From Alkaliphilus metalliredigens QYMF (lineage in GTDB: Bacteria; Bacillota; Clostridia; Peptostreptococcales; Natronincolaceae), in the NCBI RefSeq assembly GCF_000016985.1, contig NC_009633.1, positions 2,833,539 to 2,897,538 of the forward strand: 64,000 nt of DNA. Direction: 5' to 3'. Below, in pieces: positions 54,353-64,000 of the stretch (position 1 is its first letter; every line of letters begins with the position of its first letter). The translations under genes and the position numbers were made by a program. The notes beneath the pieces were generated by a model. That model saw only the letters and a program-made list of their open reading frames with translations. It did no database searches and was not told the DNA's origin.

Positions 54353-55093
54353 CTACAGATTTTCTATGGGCTTAGCAAATTGATAATCGATAACTCTGCT
54401 GTATCTGGGAATTGTCAACTCACTTTCCTTCCGAACTTCTATATTCAATCTTTCATAGTGCTGTCGAATTTCCCATATGATTCCATATCTCATATTTAAG
54501 GATGATTCCAAATCTTCTGGACTCCCAATTGCAGTAATCATAAAAGGTGGTGACGTTGGTACATCGTTGATCATCACGCTATTTGATGTCAAATAAACTT
54601 CAGTAGTTGCAATATATCGTTGATTATTAATTGAAATTGCTTCTGCTCCAGCAGCATTAAGTACATTAATTAGGGATAATAAAATTTCATAGTTATACAT
54701 AATCAAGCTGACTTCTCCAGTGCCAGCATATTCAGCATCTGCTGGGGGGTCTGCAATCGTAATGCTCACTCCTGGACCCTGTAGTGCTTTGCTTCCTGAC
54801 ATGATTTGAAAACGATCTAAATCATTCCTCAAGTTTCTAATAATCAAATTTTCATCCGCCTCAGAAATCTCATATTCACGAAGTCTTTTTTCCAGCTCTG
54901 TTAACTCTTCATTAAGACGGGTTCTCTCACCACGCAATTCACTTAATTGCATAGCCAGTTCTTGAGCTTTGTGTGTAGATAAAAACCCTTCCCCTTCTCT
55001 ATCCCTAACAGTTTTAAGCTGCATTGAAATGGTTAATCCTAAAATAGCACATAGGATTCCCACCGCAAGCTTCCCTTTAAATGCCTTCATCAC
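54353..55093 (-). CDS. DUF881 family protein (copy 2)
   Basis: The protein has 246 residues with a single N-terminal membrane segment, a coiled coil (about 40-85) and the DUF881 domain (GPGVSITIADPP, NVLNAAGAEAISINNQR, MITAIGSPEDLESSL). It overlaps ftsQ by 4 bp. Its structural similarity to copy 1 suggests that the two extracytoplasmic domains pair. Confidence 0.88.
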   Translation of the reverse strand: MMKAFKGKLAVGILCAILGLTISMQLKTVRDREGEGFLSTHKAQELAMQLSELRGERTRLNEELTELEKRLREYEISEADENLIIRNLRNDLDRFQIMSGSKALQGPGVSITIADPPADAEYAGTGEVSLIMYNYEILLSLINVLNAAGAEAISINNQRYIATTEVYLTSNSVMINDVPTSPPFMITAIGSPEDLESSLNMRYGIIWEIRQHYERLNIEVRKESELTIPRYSRVIDYQFAKPIENL

Positions 55094-55878
55094 TCTTCAT
55101 CTCCTTGTTCCCTTTGGTCCTTTACTGAAATATGACCCTCATAACGCATATCTACTGTTGCGCTGCGAATTCCACGTGTATACAATTCAACTAATACTTC
55201 ATCTAAGGCCACCATGCTATACCCTGGATCTCTAACATTACCTAATAGTACGGTTATCCCATCAAATGTAATTAAATTAACCTCATTAGGTTCACTAATA
55301 TTCACTTCAGAAATCATATCATAAATTGTCGTTTCCCTAGCAGCCCTTAAAAGTCCTAATGCAATTTCAAGCTGTTCATCATTATGGGTTTCGATTATTT
55401 CTCCTACTTTGAAGTTCTTCAACTCTATCCCTGTAATAATGGTTAGATCGTCTGCCAGATAGCTGTCAATAGCCTTTAAAATTACCGTGTTCTCGTCTAT
55501 ATAGATATACGATCCCATATAGGTTATTATAGCATATTCCTCACGCTCCTTCACATGAATTTTCATGGTGTTAGGAAAGCTCCGTTTCACTTGTGTTTCA
55601 CTTATATAAGGATGGGCGGTGATGTTCTTTTCAATTGTTTCCAAGTTATATTTCAGTAAGTTTCGATTATAAACTAATTGAGATGCCTCGATGATTTCTT
55701 CAAAATTAATTTCATTCTGACCTTGTACTTCAACATGTTTTAAGTTCATTAAGTCTGACTGTAAAATATAGTATATTCCTGATAAAATAATAATAATTGC
55801 AAATAAGATAGATGTTAGTGTTCTTTTTAGCTTCCTACGAACTACTCGTTTTTTACGATAACCCTCATTAATCGGCAT
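55090..55878 (-). CDS. ftsQ: cell division protein FtsQ/DivIB
   Basis: The protein has 262 residues: a basic cytoplasmic tail (KKRVVRRKLKRTL), one membrane segment (about 20-40), a POTRA domain (LKHVEVQGQNEINFEEIIEA near residue 47) and a beta domain (PNTMKIHVKEREEYAIITYM). It scaffolds the divisome on the outer face. It sits 95 bp after murA, and the two are co-transcribed. Confidence 0.92.
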   Translation of the reverse strand: MPINEGYRKKRVVRRKLKRTLTSILFAIIIILSGIYYILQSDLMNLKHVEVQGQNEINFEEIIEASQLVYNRNLLKYNLETIEKNITAHPYISETQVKRSFPNTMKIHVKEREEYAIITYMGSYIYIDENTVILKAIDSYLADDLTIITGIELKNFKVGEIIETHNDEQLEIALGLLRAARETTIYDMISEVNISEPNEVNLITFDGITVLLGNVRDPGYSMVALDEVLVELYTRGIRSATVDMRYEGHISVKDQREQGDEE

Positions 55879-55973
55879 TTGAACTCCCTTCCTTCACCTT
55901 CGGTGTCTAGCTTGTCCCTCATCCGAACAATGAAAGTGCAGCCCATACTTAGCTGCTTGCTTTCATTTTTCTT

Positions 55974-57227
55974 TTATACCTTTGTAATTTGTGCACCCAC
56001 TTGTTGCAATACTTCATGAATATCATCATACCCTCTATCCACATGTTTTGCATTTTCAATAATTGTTGTTCCTTCTGCAGCTAAGCCAGCAATAATGAGT
56101 GCTGCCCCACCTCTTAAGTCCTTTGCCGACACAGTGGCTCCAGTTAATTTAGGAACCCCTCTTATAATGGCTACACGGCCATCCACCTTAATATTTGCTC
56201 CCATTCGAATTAATTCCTCTGCATGCTTATAACGGTTTTCAAAAATATTTTCAGCAAAAACACTGATGCCATCTCCCATAGTCATTAAGGCCATCATCTG
56301 TGATTGCATATCCGTAGGAAATCCAGGATAAGGTAGGGTTCTTATGGAGTCAATGGCTTTTAGTTTAGTAGGACTCACTAATTGAACTGATTGATTGGAA
56401 CACGTGATGTTACATCCAGCTTCCCTTAATTTGTATATGACTGATTGTATATGCTCTGGTATCACATTAGATAATGTAACTTTTCCTTTAGTAGCCGCTG
56501 CGGCTGCCAGATAGGTACCTGCCACAATACGATCGGGAATAATCCTGTGTTCTACACTATGGAGTTTCTTAACTCCTTCAATGTAAACTGTGGCACTTCC
56601 TGCCCCTGAAACCTTTCCACCCATTGCATTTAAAAAGTTTTCTAAATCCAAAATTTCTGGCTCTCTGGCAGCATTTCTAATAATTGTCGTACCTTCTGCA
56701 AACACCGCTGCCAATATACTGTTTTCCGTGGCTCCGACACTTGGAAAGTCCAATTGAATCTCGCAGCCCTTTAATTGTTTTGCTTCACAGATTAGATACC
56801 CATGTTTTTCTTCAATTTTTGTTCCCATTTCTCGCAAGGATTTTAAGTGTAAGTCAATGGGCCTAGGGCCAATTTCACATCCTCCAGGATAGCTAATCTT
56901 AATCTTACCACAACGAGATAATATAGCACCTAAGATAATAATGGAAGATCTCATTTCTCTAACTAGGTGTTCAGGAATTTCATGATTATCTAACTCACTT
57001 GAGTCGACAATCATGGTATTCCCTTCTCTTTTCACATGACAACCCACGGATTCTAAAATACCTGTCATGACTTTTACATCGGATAAGTTTGGTATATCAT
57101 GAATCACATTGAGAGAACCATTTAATACAGTTGCTGCTAATATGGGTAAAACCGAGTTTTTTGCCCCACTTACGCGCATCTCCCCCTCTAGCTTCTTCCC
57201 ACCTTCAATGATAAAGCGACTCATCAT
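55974..57227 (-). CDS. murA: UDP-N-acetylglucosamine 1-carboxyvinyltransferase MurA
   Basis: The protein has 417 residues. GAKNSVLPILAATVL near the start, catalytic Cys117 in YPGGCEIGPRPIDLH, and LEALRxPGFPTDMQSQMMAL-like PGFPTDMQSQMMALMTM are the EPSP-type marks. It commits UDP-GlcNAc to peptidoglycan synthesis with phosphoenolpyruvate and is the fosfomycin target. GGAGGTG lies upstream of ATGATG. Confidence 0.97.
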   Translation of the reverse strand: MMSRFIIEGGKKLEGEMRVSGAKNSVLPILAATVLNGSLNVIHDIPNLSDVKVMTGILESVGCHVKREGNTMIVDSSELDNHEIPEHLVREMRSSIIILGAILSRCGKIKISYPGGCEIGPRPIDLHLKSLREMGTKIEEKHGYLICEAKQLKGCEIQLDFPSVGATENSILAAVFAEGTTIIRNAAREPEILDLENFLNAMGGKVSGAGSATVYIEGVKKLHSVEHRIIPDRIVAGTYLAAAAATKGKVTLSNVIPEHIQSVIYKLREAGCNITCSNQSVQLVSPTKLKAIDSIRTLPYPGFPTDMQSQMMALMTMGDGISVFAENIFENRYKHAEELIRMGANIKVDGRVAIIRGVPKLTGATVSAKDLRGGAALIIAGLAAEGTTIIENAKHVDRGYDDIHEVLQQVGAQITKV

Positions 57228-57351
57228 TTAGCACCTCCAGCATGAAATCTATCTATATTCATCCAAATGATGGTTGATCATCATATGTCTGAAAAAACAA
57301 ATATATAACCATACTATGCTAAATTTCTGGAGGTGTGTCACTTTTCTATTT

Positions 57352-58452
57352 TCAACTTTTGATCATTGAAATGACTTCGGCATAGATCATTTCTAAAGCT
57401 TGAGTCTTGGCTGAAAGAGCGCTAGCCTTTGCCATTTGCTCTAGCCGCTTTTTATCACTTAACAGACCCGTTATTTCCAAGTAAAGCCGATCGGCGTTTA
57501 ATACTTCTTCCTTAATCATAATCGCTGCACCTTTCTCTTCCAGCGCCTTGGCATTAAATTCTTGATGATTTCCTGCGGTATAGGATTTAGGGATGATAAT
57601 CGCTGGTTTTCCTACGGCGGTAACTTCAGCAATGGTGATGGCACCTGCACTACAGATCAACAAGTCACATGCTTTAAGGGCATGCGGCATATTTGTTAAA
57701 TAAGGAAGCACATCATTATAGCGTAAAGTATCTTGTTTTTTTCCTAGCTGCAGTTTGATTGTTTCGAAGTGTCTTTGTCCCGTCACCAATAGGATCTTGA
57801 AATCGTTATTTGGATGCTTCTTAAGTAGATTTACCACAGTCTCATTGATTCTCGCAGCACCTCCACTTCCTCCCACCACGAGAATCAGGTGTTTTTTACT
57901 TCCTGAGTTATATTTTTGTGTGGCTTCTTCTTGACTGATTTCTAAGAATTCTCTTCGAATTGGATTGCCTGTTATAATAAGCTTTTCCTTGCTCTTGAAG
58001 TACCGCTCTGCTTCTTCAAAGCTTAGGGCAATTCGATCTACATAGTTTCCTAGTACCCTATTTGTGAGCCCTGGAAACACATTTTGCTCATGGATTAATG
58101 TCTTATAGCCTAATTTGGTGGCCATATAAAGTACTGGCCCACAAACAAATCCTCCAGTCCCGATAACCACATCTGGATTAAAATCCTTAATTAATCTTCT
58201 TGCCTCCACTAATCCCTTAATCAACTTCGCAATACTCTTTACATTATGAAAAGAAATTTTCCTTCTCAAATAACTCACTGTAATATGTTTGATTTCGTAG
58301 CCCGCCTTTGGTATCAGTTCACTTTCTAGTCCTTTGGCTGTTCCGACAAATTGTATTTTTGCCTGGGGATGTTTTTCTGTAATTTGATTGGCAATAGCAA
58401 TGGCAGGGTAAATGTGTCCGCCCGTTCCTCCCCCACTGATCATGATGCGCAT
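57352..58452 (-). CDS. murG: lipid II synthase MurG
   Basis: The protein has 366 residues. Its GT-B fold glycosyltransferase shows SGGGTGGHIYPAIAIA, GTGGFVCGPVL and HEQNVFPGLTNR in the N-domain, and GSGGAARINETV and CSAGAITIAEVTAVGKPAIIIP in the C-domain. It adds GlcNAc to lipid I on the inner membrane face. It starts 5 bp after the ftsW stop. Confidence 0.97.
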   Translation of the reverse strand: MRIMISGGGTGGHIYPAIAIANQITEKHPQAKIQFVGTAKGLESELIPKAGYEIKHITVSYLRRKISFHNVKSIAKLIKGLVEARRLIKDFNPDVVIGTGGFVCGPVLYMATKLGYKTLIHEQNVFPGLTNRVLGNYVDRIALSFEEAERYFKSKEKLIITGNPIRREFLEISQEEATQKYNSGSKKHLILVVGGSGGAARINETVVNLLKKHPNNDFKILLVTGQRHFETIKLQLGKKQDTLRYNDVLPYLTNMPHALKACDLLICSAGAITIAEVTAVGKPAIIIPKSYTAGNHQEFNAKALEEKGAAIMIKEEVLNADRLYLEITGLLSDKKRLEQMAKASALSAKTQALEMIYAEVISMIKS

Positions 58453-58457
58453 GGTTT

Positions 58458-59576
58458 TCAGCTCCTATCTAAAATTGTGTATCTAGAAATATTTAATAAA
58501 ACCCCAATGGCCGCCATAAAAATAACCAAGGAACTTCCTCCAAAGCTGATAAAGGGTAGGGGCATTCCTGTGACAGGCATCGACGAGGTCGCTACAGCAA
58601 TATTAATAATCACCTGAACTGTGATCATTGAAATAATACCCGTAGCCATTAAACAACTCAATAAATCCGGGGCGTTGATGGCAATTCGAATTCCCCTCCA
58701 AATCAGTAGCATAAAAAGTAAAATAATCGTTGCACCACCAATGAATCCTAGCTCTTCACCAATAATTGCAAAAATAAAGTCATTCTGAGGCTCTGGTAAG
58801 TAGAAATGTTTTTGCACGCTTCTACCTAGTCCTCTACCAAATAATCCCCCTGAGCCTAGGGCTAGTAAGGACTGTACCGCCTGAAACCCTGTATCTCTTG
58901 GATCAGCCCAAGGATCTAAAAATGAGGTGACGCGTCTTGCCTTATAGCTTTCTCCTTTTATAACAAGATATGTGATCATTCCTCCTATCCCCGCTAACCC
59001 TGTTCCAGCTAATCCAACAAAATGAGACATTTTCATCCCACCGACAAATACCATGGCCATAATCACCACAGCTACCACAAAGGCTGTAGAGAAGTCCGGC
59101 TGCGCAAAAATTAATCCAAAGTAAATACCAATTATCATTAAAAAGGGTAGTACTCCATAAACAAAGCTTTTAATTTTCTCTTTTTTTCTTGTAATACTTG
59201 TGGATACAAAAATGATGGCTGCAAACTTAGCTACCTCCGAAGGCATAATCGTAATGGGTCCTGCCCCTAGCCATCTTTGTGCACCATTTCGATTGATACC
59301 GATAGGGGTCAACACCACTACTAATAAGACTAAACTAACGAAAAAGAGTAAATTGGCATACTTTGCCCAATACCAATATTTGAATCGAGCACAAAAAACC
59401 ATGGCACCCGTCCCTATGGTGGCCCATATAAGCACTCTTTTCAGGAAATAATATCCATCATTCATTCGAACAAGGGAATAGGAAAAACTTGAACTGAAAA
59501 CCATAATAATCCCAATGATCACTAGCATTGATACCGAGATGATGACAGTGAAATCATAGGGGTTTTTTTTTGGCAT
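58458..59576 (-). CDS. ftsW: SEDS glycosyltransferase FtsW/SpoVE
   Basis: This 372-residue protein has ten membrane segments. SEDS motifs are NGAQRWLGAGPITIMPSE, PDFSTAFVV, LDPWADPRDTGFQAVQSLLA and the late MPVTGMPLPFISFGGSS. It polymerises lipid II into glycan strands at the septum with a class B PBP. SpoVE cannot be excluded by sequence alone; position between murD and murG fits both. Confidence 0.94.
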   Translation of the reverse strand: MPKKNPYDFTVIISVSMLVIIGIIMVFSSSFSYSLVRMNDGYYFLKRVLIWATIGTGAMVFCARFKYWYWAKYANLLFFVSLVLLVVVLTPIGINRNGAQRWLGAGPITIMPSEVAKFAAIIFVSTSITRKKEKIKSFVYGVLPFLMIIGIYFGLIFAQPDFSTAFVVAVVIMAMVFVGGMKMSHFVGLAGTGLAGIGGMITYLVIKGESYKARRVTSFLDPWADPRDTGFQAVQSLLALGSGGLFGRGLGRSVQKHFYLPEPQNDFIFAIIGEELGFIGGATIILLFMLLIWRGIRIAINAPDLLSCLMATGIISMITVQVIINIAVATSSMPVTGMPLPFISFGGSSLVIFMAAIGVLLNISRYTILDRS

Positions 59577-59577
59577 T

Positions 59578-60951
59578 TCAAGACCTCCTTAAACTCGATA
59601 CTAATTTTTTGAAATGCTGACCTCTGGCTTCAAAGTTTGGGTACATATCCCAGCTGGCGCAGGCTGGAGACAATAGAATTGTATCTCCTGCTTGGGCAAT
59701 TCCCTTGGCCCTTATCACAGCTTCCTCTAAATCCCGCACTTGACTAACCACCTTAAAGTTGTTGTGCAGGGCTGTTTCGTATATGTTGTCGCTAGTTTCT
59801 CCATAAACCAGTAAGTGCTTTACCTTTCCATCAAAAGCCTTCACAAAATCCGTAAAATCTCCGCCTTTATCCTGTCCTCCTGCAAGCAAAATAATAGGCG
59901 CTTGTGCCGCTTCTATCGCTTTAATAGATGCATCCGTATTAGTCCCTTTAGAATCATTGATATACTTGACCCCTTCAATCTCTTCAACAAACTCTAATCG
60001 ATGAGCAACTCCAGGAAAATTTCTTAATCCCTTTGCAATATCTTCTGCCGATACCCCTAGAATGAAGGTCATAGCCGTGGCAGCTAAGGCATTTTCTAAA
60101 TTATGTTGTCCTAAAATCTTGATTTCATCTATATGTATCACATCATATCGTTTCTCTTTTGTCTGAATGGTAATTAGCTGATTATCAACAAAAACCCCTT
60201 CTTCTAGAATTTGTTTTCTACTAAAATAAATTTTTTGTGCAGCCAAGGTCTTCCCAGCCTCTCGGGAAGTGATATCATCATAGTTTAAAACAGCATAGTC
60301 CTGTAGGGATTGATTCATAAAAAGATTTAATTTAGCCTCTCTATAATTCTCTATTGTTTTGTGCCTATTCAAGTGATCAGGGGTTAAGTTTAACAATGTA
60401 CCTACCTTCGGGTGAAACTCCTTGATACTTTCTAATTGAAAACTACTGACTTCAATTACGATGACATCTTCTTCTGTGGTGTCTAGAGCCTTTTCAATGA
60501 AAGGAACACCTATGTTTCCAACCACATAAGTATTTTTACCAGCTCCTTTAAAAATTTCTCCAGTTAAAGCCGTGGTGGTGGTTTTACCATTTGTCCCTGT
60601 AATGGCTACAATCTTTCCCCTGGATAATCGAAAAGCAAGTTCTACTTCACCAATGATCTCTATTCCCTGGGCTTTGATCTGTTGAATAAAGGGAATGTCT
60701 AAGGGGACGCCTGGTGAAAGCACCACAAGGTCTAATTCCCCCAAGGTTGTCAGCTCTTCAGGATGTCTTCCTAATATATATTCAATTTGTTCATGTCCTA
60801 TGGCATCAATTGTTTCTGCTAAGTCAACTTCACTTTTCATATCATTGACAATTATTTGCGCCCCTTGCTGTTTCAACACCCTTACCAAAGGAACACCTGT
60901 TACTGCTAAACCAATGACTAATACTTTTTTATTTTTCAGTTCCATTTTCAC
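59578..60951 (-). CDS. murD: UDP-N-acetylmuramoylalanine--D-glutamate ligase MurD
   Basis: The protein has 457 residues. It starts with a Rossmann-like domain (VLVIGLAVTGVPLVRVL); the ATP-binding P-loop is GTNGKTTTT (about 119-127); HRLEFVEEIEGVKYINDSKGTN lies near residue 330; and DTILLSPACASWDMYPNFEARG is a family mark. A GTG (60951) or an ATG two codons later (60945) may be the start. It adds D-Glu to UDP-MurNAc-L-Ala. Confidence 0.97.
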   Translation of the reverse strand: MKMELKNKKVLVIGLAVTGVPLVRVLKQQGAQIIVNDMKSEVDLAETIDAIGHEQIEYILGRHPEELTTLGELDLVVLSPGVPLDIPFIQQIKAQGIEIIGEVELAFRLSRGKIVAITGTNGKTTTTALTGEIFKGAGKNTYVVGNIGVPFIEKALDTTEEDVIVIEVSSFQLESIKEFHPKVGTLLNLTPDHLNRHKTIENYREAKLNLFMNQSLQDYAVLNYDDITSREAGKTLAAQKIYFSRKQILEEGVFVDNQLITIQTKEKRYDVIHIDEIKILGQHNLENALAATAMTFILGVSAEDIAKGLRNFPGVAHRLEFVEEIEGVKYINDSKGTNTDASIKAIEAAQAPIILLAGGQDKGGDFTDFVKAFDGKVKHLLVYGETSDNIYETALHNNFKVVSQVRDLEEAVIRAKGIAQAGDTILLSPACASWDMYPNFEARGQHFKKLVSSLRRS

Positions 60952-60961
60952 ACCCGCTTTC

Positions 60962-61957
60962 CTAGCTTAAGGCTAACATGCCCACAAGACATAATATCAC
61001 TGTTACAACCCAAAAAACGATGACCACCTTTGTTTCTGCCCAGCCACTTAGTTCATAGTGATGATGTAGGGGACTCATTTTGAATATACGTTTTCCAGTT
61101 AACTTAAATGAAATTACTTGCAGTATAACAGATACTGCTTCTGCAAAATAAATGCCTCCGACGATGGGAATGATCAATACCACATTCATGAGAACAGCGA
61201 TGGTGGCAATGGCTCCCCCAAGAGCTAAGGAACCTGTATCCCCCATGAAAACCTGGGCAGGATGGGAGTTGAATTTCAAAAACCCAAGACAAGCCCCGGT
61301 AATGGCAGCTGCAAATATTGCCAAACTCACATAACCCCAGCTCATGGCCACTAATGCAAAGAAGGCTGCAATAATTAAAGTCACCCCTGCTGCTAATCCA
61401 TCTAACCCATCAGTTAAATTGACGCTGTTTACTGTGGCCACCACCACAAATACAATAAAAGGTATATATAAAATTCCTAAGTCTATGGTTTGGGTTATTG
61501 TAAATCCTGCTATGGTGATTCCTTCCCCTACAAATGGTACAATCACTTCCGTTCCCATGATAGAAGTCCTCGATTGATAAATCGCTAATATCACCGCAAT
61601 CGTTCCTTGTAAAATGAGTTTCTGGTAAGCCCGCAACCCCAAATTACGTTTTAGTATCACTTTTATAAAGTCGTCAATGAATCCTATGATCCCAAAGGCA
61701 ACAGTGGCTGCCAGGGCAATCCACAACTCTTCATTAATTAACCCCGAAGTTAAGGAGGTAATTATAATAGACATAATAAGAATAATACCACCAATTGTGG
61801 GTGTACCACTCTTGGCCATATGGGTTTTAGGCCCTTCTTCCCGAATGGTTTGCCCTACCTTTAATCGCCTTAAAAAGGGAATCGTTAAGGGTCCTAGAAT
61901 TAGTGTGATTATAAATCCAATAATAATCGTATAAATAATTTGGTTATGGTTCATCAT
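60962..61957 (-). CDS. mraY: phospho-MurNAc-pentapeptide transferase MraY
   Basis: This 331-residue protein has about ten membrane segments. HMAKSGTPTIGGI, FIDDFIKV, NLTDGLDGLA and FMGDTGSLALGG (catalytic Asp residues), and MSPLHHHYELSGWAETKVV are the MraY signature. It transfers phospho-MurNAc-pentapeptide to undecaprenyl phosphate, making lipid I. Confidence 0.98.
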   Translation of the reverse strand: MMNHNQIIYTIIIGFIITLILGPLTIPFLRRLKVGQTIREEGPKTHMAKSGTPTIGGIILIMSIIITSLTSGLINEELWIALAATVAFGIIGFIDDFIKVILKRNLGLRAYQKLILQGTIAVILAIYQSRTSIMGTEVIVPFVGEGITIAGFTITQTIDLGILYIPFIVFVVVATVNSVNLTDGLDGLAAGVTLIIAAFFALVAMSWGYVSLAIFAAAITGACLGFLKFNSHPAQVFMGDTGSLALGGAIATIAVLMNVVLIIPIVGGIYFAEAVSVILQVISFKLTGKRIFKMSPLHHHYELSGWAETKVVIVFWVVTVILCLVGMLALS

Positions 61958-61965
61958 GTGCCCAT

Positions 61966-63357
61966 TTAGCTCCTCTCTTGTATAAAGTTAACAATTTCCT
62001 CCATTTTCATTCCCCTGGATCCCTTTACCAGTACCACATCTCGAGGCGAAAGTAAGGTTTTTAATACTTTAATTGCTAAATCATTAGAGGGTGTCTGGTA
62101 AATATGGGCTTGGCTAAAGCCTTGTTCTACTGCCTCTCTAGCAATCCACTGTGCACTTTTTCCTACTGTAATTAAGTAATCTACAGGACTGGTTGCTATA
62201 AAACTACCTATCCTTCGATGGCCCTCTTCGGCAAATGAACCCATCTCTAATATATCTCCTAAAATCGCAATCTTGCGTATTCCTGTACTTTGGTTTAAAA
62301 CTGTTATAGCCGCTTTCATAGAATCAGGACTGGCATTATAGGCATCATTAATTACCTTGACATCCCCATAAGTAACAATTTCCAGTCTCATTTTAGAGAG
62401 TTCTAGCCTATCAAATCCTTTTTGTATTGCTAAGGGTGTCATTTGATAATGTAGTCCAACCCAAAGGGCCACTAACCCATTATATACATTATGAATTCCC
62501 GGTTGTCTTACTTGAAATGTATGCTTTTTCTTTTGAATCATGACATCAAATCGATAGCCAACCTCTCCTAAGCACACTAAATTCTCTGCATAAATGTCAT
62601 TAGATGGATCTATTCCAAAGGTGATTATTCGATACGTCTTGCTTTCCTCCTTGACAGTCTTTAGAAAAGGATCGTCTCCATTAATAAGTAAGTAGTCTTT
62701 TTCTCGTAGTCTAGTTGTAATCTCCATTTTTGCAGTTAATATATTTTCTTGACTGCCCAAATGCTCTATATGTGAAAACCCCACATTAGTAATCACTGCG
62801 ATATGCGGTTGTACCGTTTTAGCTAAACTTAAAATTTCTCCTAAGGAATTCATCCCCATTTCTAAGACACCGATTTCATGGCACGGCTCTAAATTAAATA
62901 AGGTTAAAGGGAGTCCTATTTGATTATTTAAGTTACCTTCATTCTTCAGTACGTTGAAATTAGTCTCTAATATACCAGCAATCATATCTTTAGTTGTTGT
63001 TTTTCCTGTACTTCCTGTGACGCCTATAAATGGAATGTTAGAATTCTGACGATAATGTCGTCCAATTTCCTTTAGTGCCTGCAATGTATCTTCTACTTCA
63101 ATAACATAAAAATCATTCAACTTGCCTAATGGAAATTCCTGACCTTTTTGTACCAAAGCACCTATTGCCCCTCGTTCCATGGCCTGTAGAATAAATTGAT
63201 GCCCATCAAAGAACGCTCCTATTAATGGCACAAAAAGTGATTCTTCCTTCATTTTTCGTGTGTCAGTAGAGATTTCATTAACCTGGTCCTTTGTTCCCTC
63301 AAGAATCATTTTACCTTTACATACAGTGATGATTTTATGAATGGATATCGGAATCAT
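61966..63357 (-). CDS. murF: UDP-MurNAc-tripeptide--D-Ala-D-Ala ligase MurF
   Basis: The protein has 463 residues from the ATG at 63357, with AAAGGAGGAAGG upstream, inside the end of murE; an in-frame extension of seven codons is less likely. It has P-loop GSTGKTTTKD, NEGNLNNQIGLPLTLF, EMGMNSLGEI and NDAYNASPDSMKAAI. It completes the cytoplasmic pentapeptide precursor. Confidence 0.97.
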   Translation of the reverse strand: MIPISIHKIITVCKGKMILEGTKDQVNEISTDTRKMKEESLFVPLIGAFFDGHQFILQAMERGAIGALVQKGQEFPLGKLNDFYVIEVEDTLQALKEIGRHYRQNSNIPFIGVTGSTGKTTTKDMIAGILETNFNVLKNEGNLNNQIGLPLTLFNLEPCHEIGVLEMGMNSLGEILSLAKTVQPHIAVITNVGFSHIEHLGSQENILTAKMEITTRLREKDYLLINGDDPFLKTVKEESKTYRIITFGIDPSNDIYAENLVCLGEVGYRFDVMIQKKKHTFQVRQPGIHNVYNGLVALWVGLHYQMTPLAIQKGFDRLELSKMRLEIVTYGDVKVINDAYNASPDSMKAAITVLNQSTGIRKIAILGDILEMGSFAEEGHRRIGSFIATSPVDYLITVGKSAQWIAREAVEQGFSQAHIYQTPSNDLAIKVLKTLLSPRDVVLVKGSRGMKMEEIVNFIQERS

Positions 63358-64000
63358 CCAATCCTTCCTCCTTTGCAATCTCTCTGGCTACCCCGCAATC
63401 ATCAAAGATAATCACATTGCTTCCTATCTGTTGGGTCGCTTCATGACCTTTTCCTGCAATTAAGACAATATCCCCCTTTTTTGCCTCTTTCATGGCGTAG
63501 CGAATGGCTTCACGTCTATCCTCTATAATCGTATATAATCCTTTTGTTTTCTTTATTCCTGCTTCAATCATCATTAAAATTTTATAAGGATCCTCTGTCC
63601 GAGGGTTGTCAGACGTAATCACAGACAAGTCACTTAGTGACCCGGATATTTCACCCATGACAGACCTTTTGGTTCGATCTCGATCCCCACCACATCCAAA
63701 AACAGTAATCACTCGATGTTCCGTTACATTTTTTGCTGCCTGAATCACATTTTCGATTGCATCAGGTGTATGCGCATAATCCACTATAACAGAAAAGTCC
63801 TTAATTCCTAGTACAGACTCAAACCGTCCCGGAACACCAGGAATAGATTGTATTCCTTGGACAATGACGTCAAATGGAACACCTATTGCAATGCTCGTTG
63901 CAATAGACGCCAGTGCATTATATGCAGAAAAAATCCCTGGAATTTTGACCGTCACCCGCGCTTCTCCTACGGGTGTGACTAAATCAAATGTCACATCCTT
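63335..64000 (-). CDS. murE: UDP-MurNAc-tripeptide synthetase MurE, C-terminal part (cut by window edge)
   Basis: 222 codons are in the window, and the frame runs off the right edge. GRFESVLGIKDFSVIVDYAHTPDAIENV, split over residues near 55-82, GCGGDRDRTKRSVMGEI and TSDNPRTEDP are MurE marks. The DNPR motif predicts meso-diaminopimelate, not lysine, as the third stem amino acid. The ATP-binding N-terminal half lies outside the window. It overlaps murF by 23 bp. Confidence 0.96.
   Translation of the reverse strand, partial: KDVTFDLVTPVGEARVTVKIPGIFSAYNALASIATSIAIGVPFDVIVQGIQSIPGVPGRFESVLGIKDFSVIVDYAHTPDAIENVIQAAKNVTEHRVITVFGCGGDRDRTKRSVMGEISGSLSDLSVITSDNPRTEDPYKILMMIEAGIKKTKGLYTIIEDRREAIRYAMKEAKKGDIVLIAGKGHEATQQIGSNVIIFDDCGVAREIAKEEGLDDSDIHS

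Overview
The window comes from a low-GC, endospore-forming Firmicute of the class Clostridia. It carries spoIVA, spoIIP, spoIIGA, sigE and sigG, the division and cell-wall cluster, and the YIEGIA and DUF3189 families. An Alkaliphilus-like anaerobe fits gene order and content, but that genus is an inference. Most genes are on the minus strand.

Host region 1 (1-13937): an edge-truncated sensor kinase with a membrane-anchored sugar-binding protein, a TPR protein, a glycerophosphodiesterase, S-adenosylmethionine decarboxylase (speD), a ClpE-type AAA+ ATPase, a lemA/TPM pair, a four-LysM protein, a nitroreductase, an OFA-type MFS carrier, and two tiny genes. One of the tiny genes has a promoter bracketed by two LexA-type SOS boxes.

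Mobile region (13938-34303): a 20.3-kb element sits in the 3' part of a tRNA-Pro(GGG) gene, between 61-bp direct repeats. It has a tyrosine integrase, an SF2 helicase, small and large terminase, portal, scaffold, major capsid and two head-completion genes, but no tail, tape-measure, holin or endolysin gene. That content resembles a capsid-forming phage satellite (cf-PICI-like) more than a full prophage. Its largest gene encodes an 884-residue protein with both hallmarks of a two-barrel RNA polymerase of the YonO/QDE-1 type: an N-terminal DGxG barrel motif and a C-terminal DxDxD metal-binding loop. An IS21-family transposon lies inside it. The scaffold gene has an in-frame TAA, and a small HTH regulator is readable only through a -1 shift at an A-AAA-AAG heptamer. 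Two non-coding stretches (17.05-17.68 kb and 29.4-30.0 kb) hold phased repeats, palindromes, hairpins and a consensus promoter facing against the genes.

Host region 2 (34245-64000): the intact tRNA-Pro, spoIVA, gpsA-plsY-der-DUF512 radical SAM protein, a sporulation membrane group (two DUF3189 proteins, YIEGIA and its capping subunit, SpoIIP, DUF1614), a PhoP/PhoR-type two-component pair, pgeF/ylmD, nrdR, ylmC, sigG, sigE, spoIIGA, ftsZ, sbp, two DUF881 genes, ftsQ, murA, murG, ftsW, murD, mraY, murF and the end of murE. Transcription runs from murE down to the sporulation sigma genes. It couples precursor synthesis (MurE/F/D, MraY, MurG, MurA), divisome assembly (FtsW, FtsQ, FtsZ) and the mother-cell and forespore sigma programmes. 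No ftsA lies next to ftsZ.
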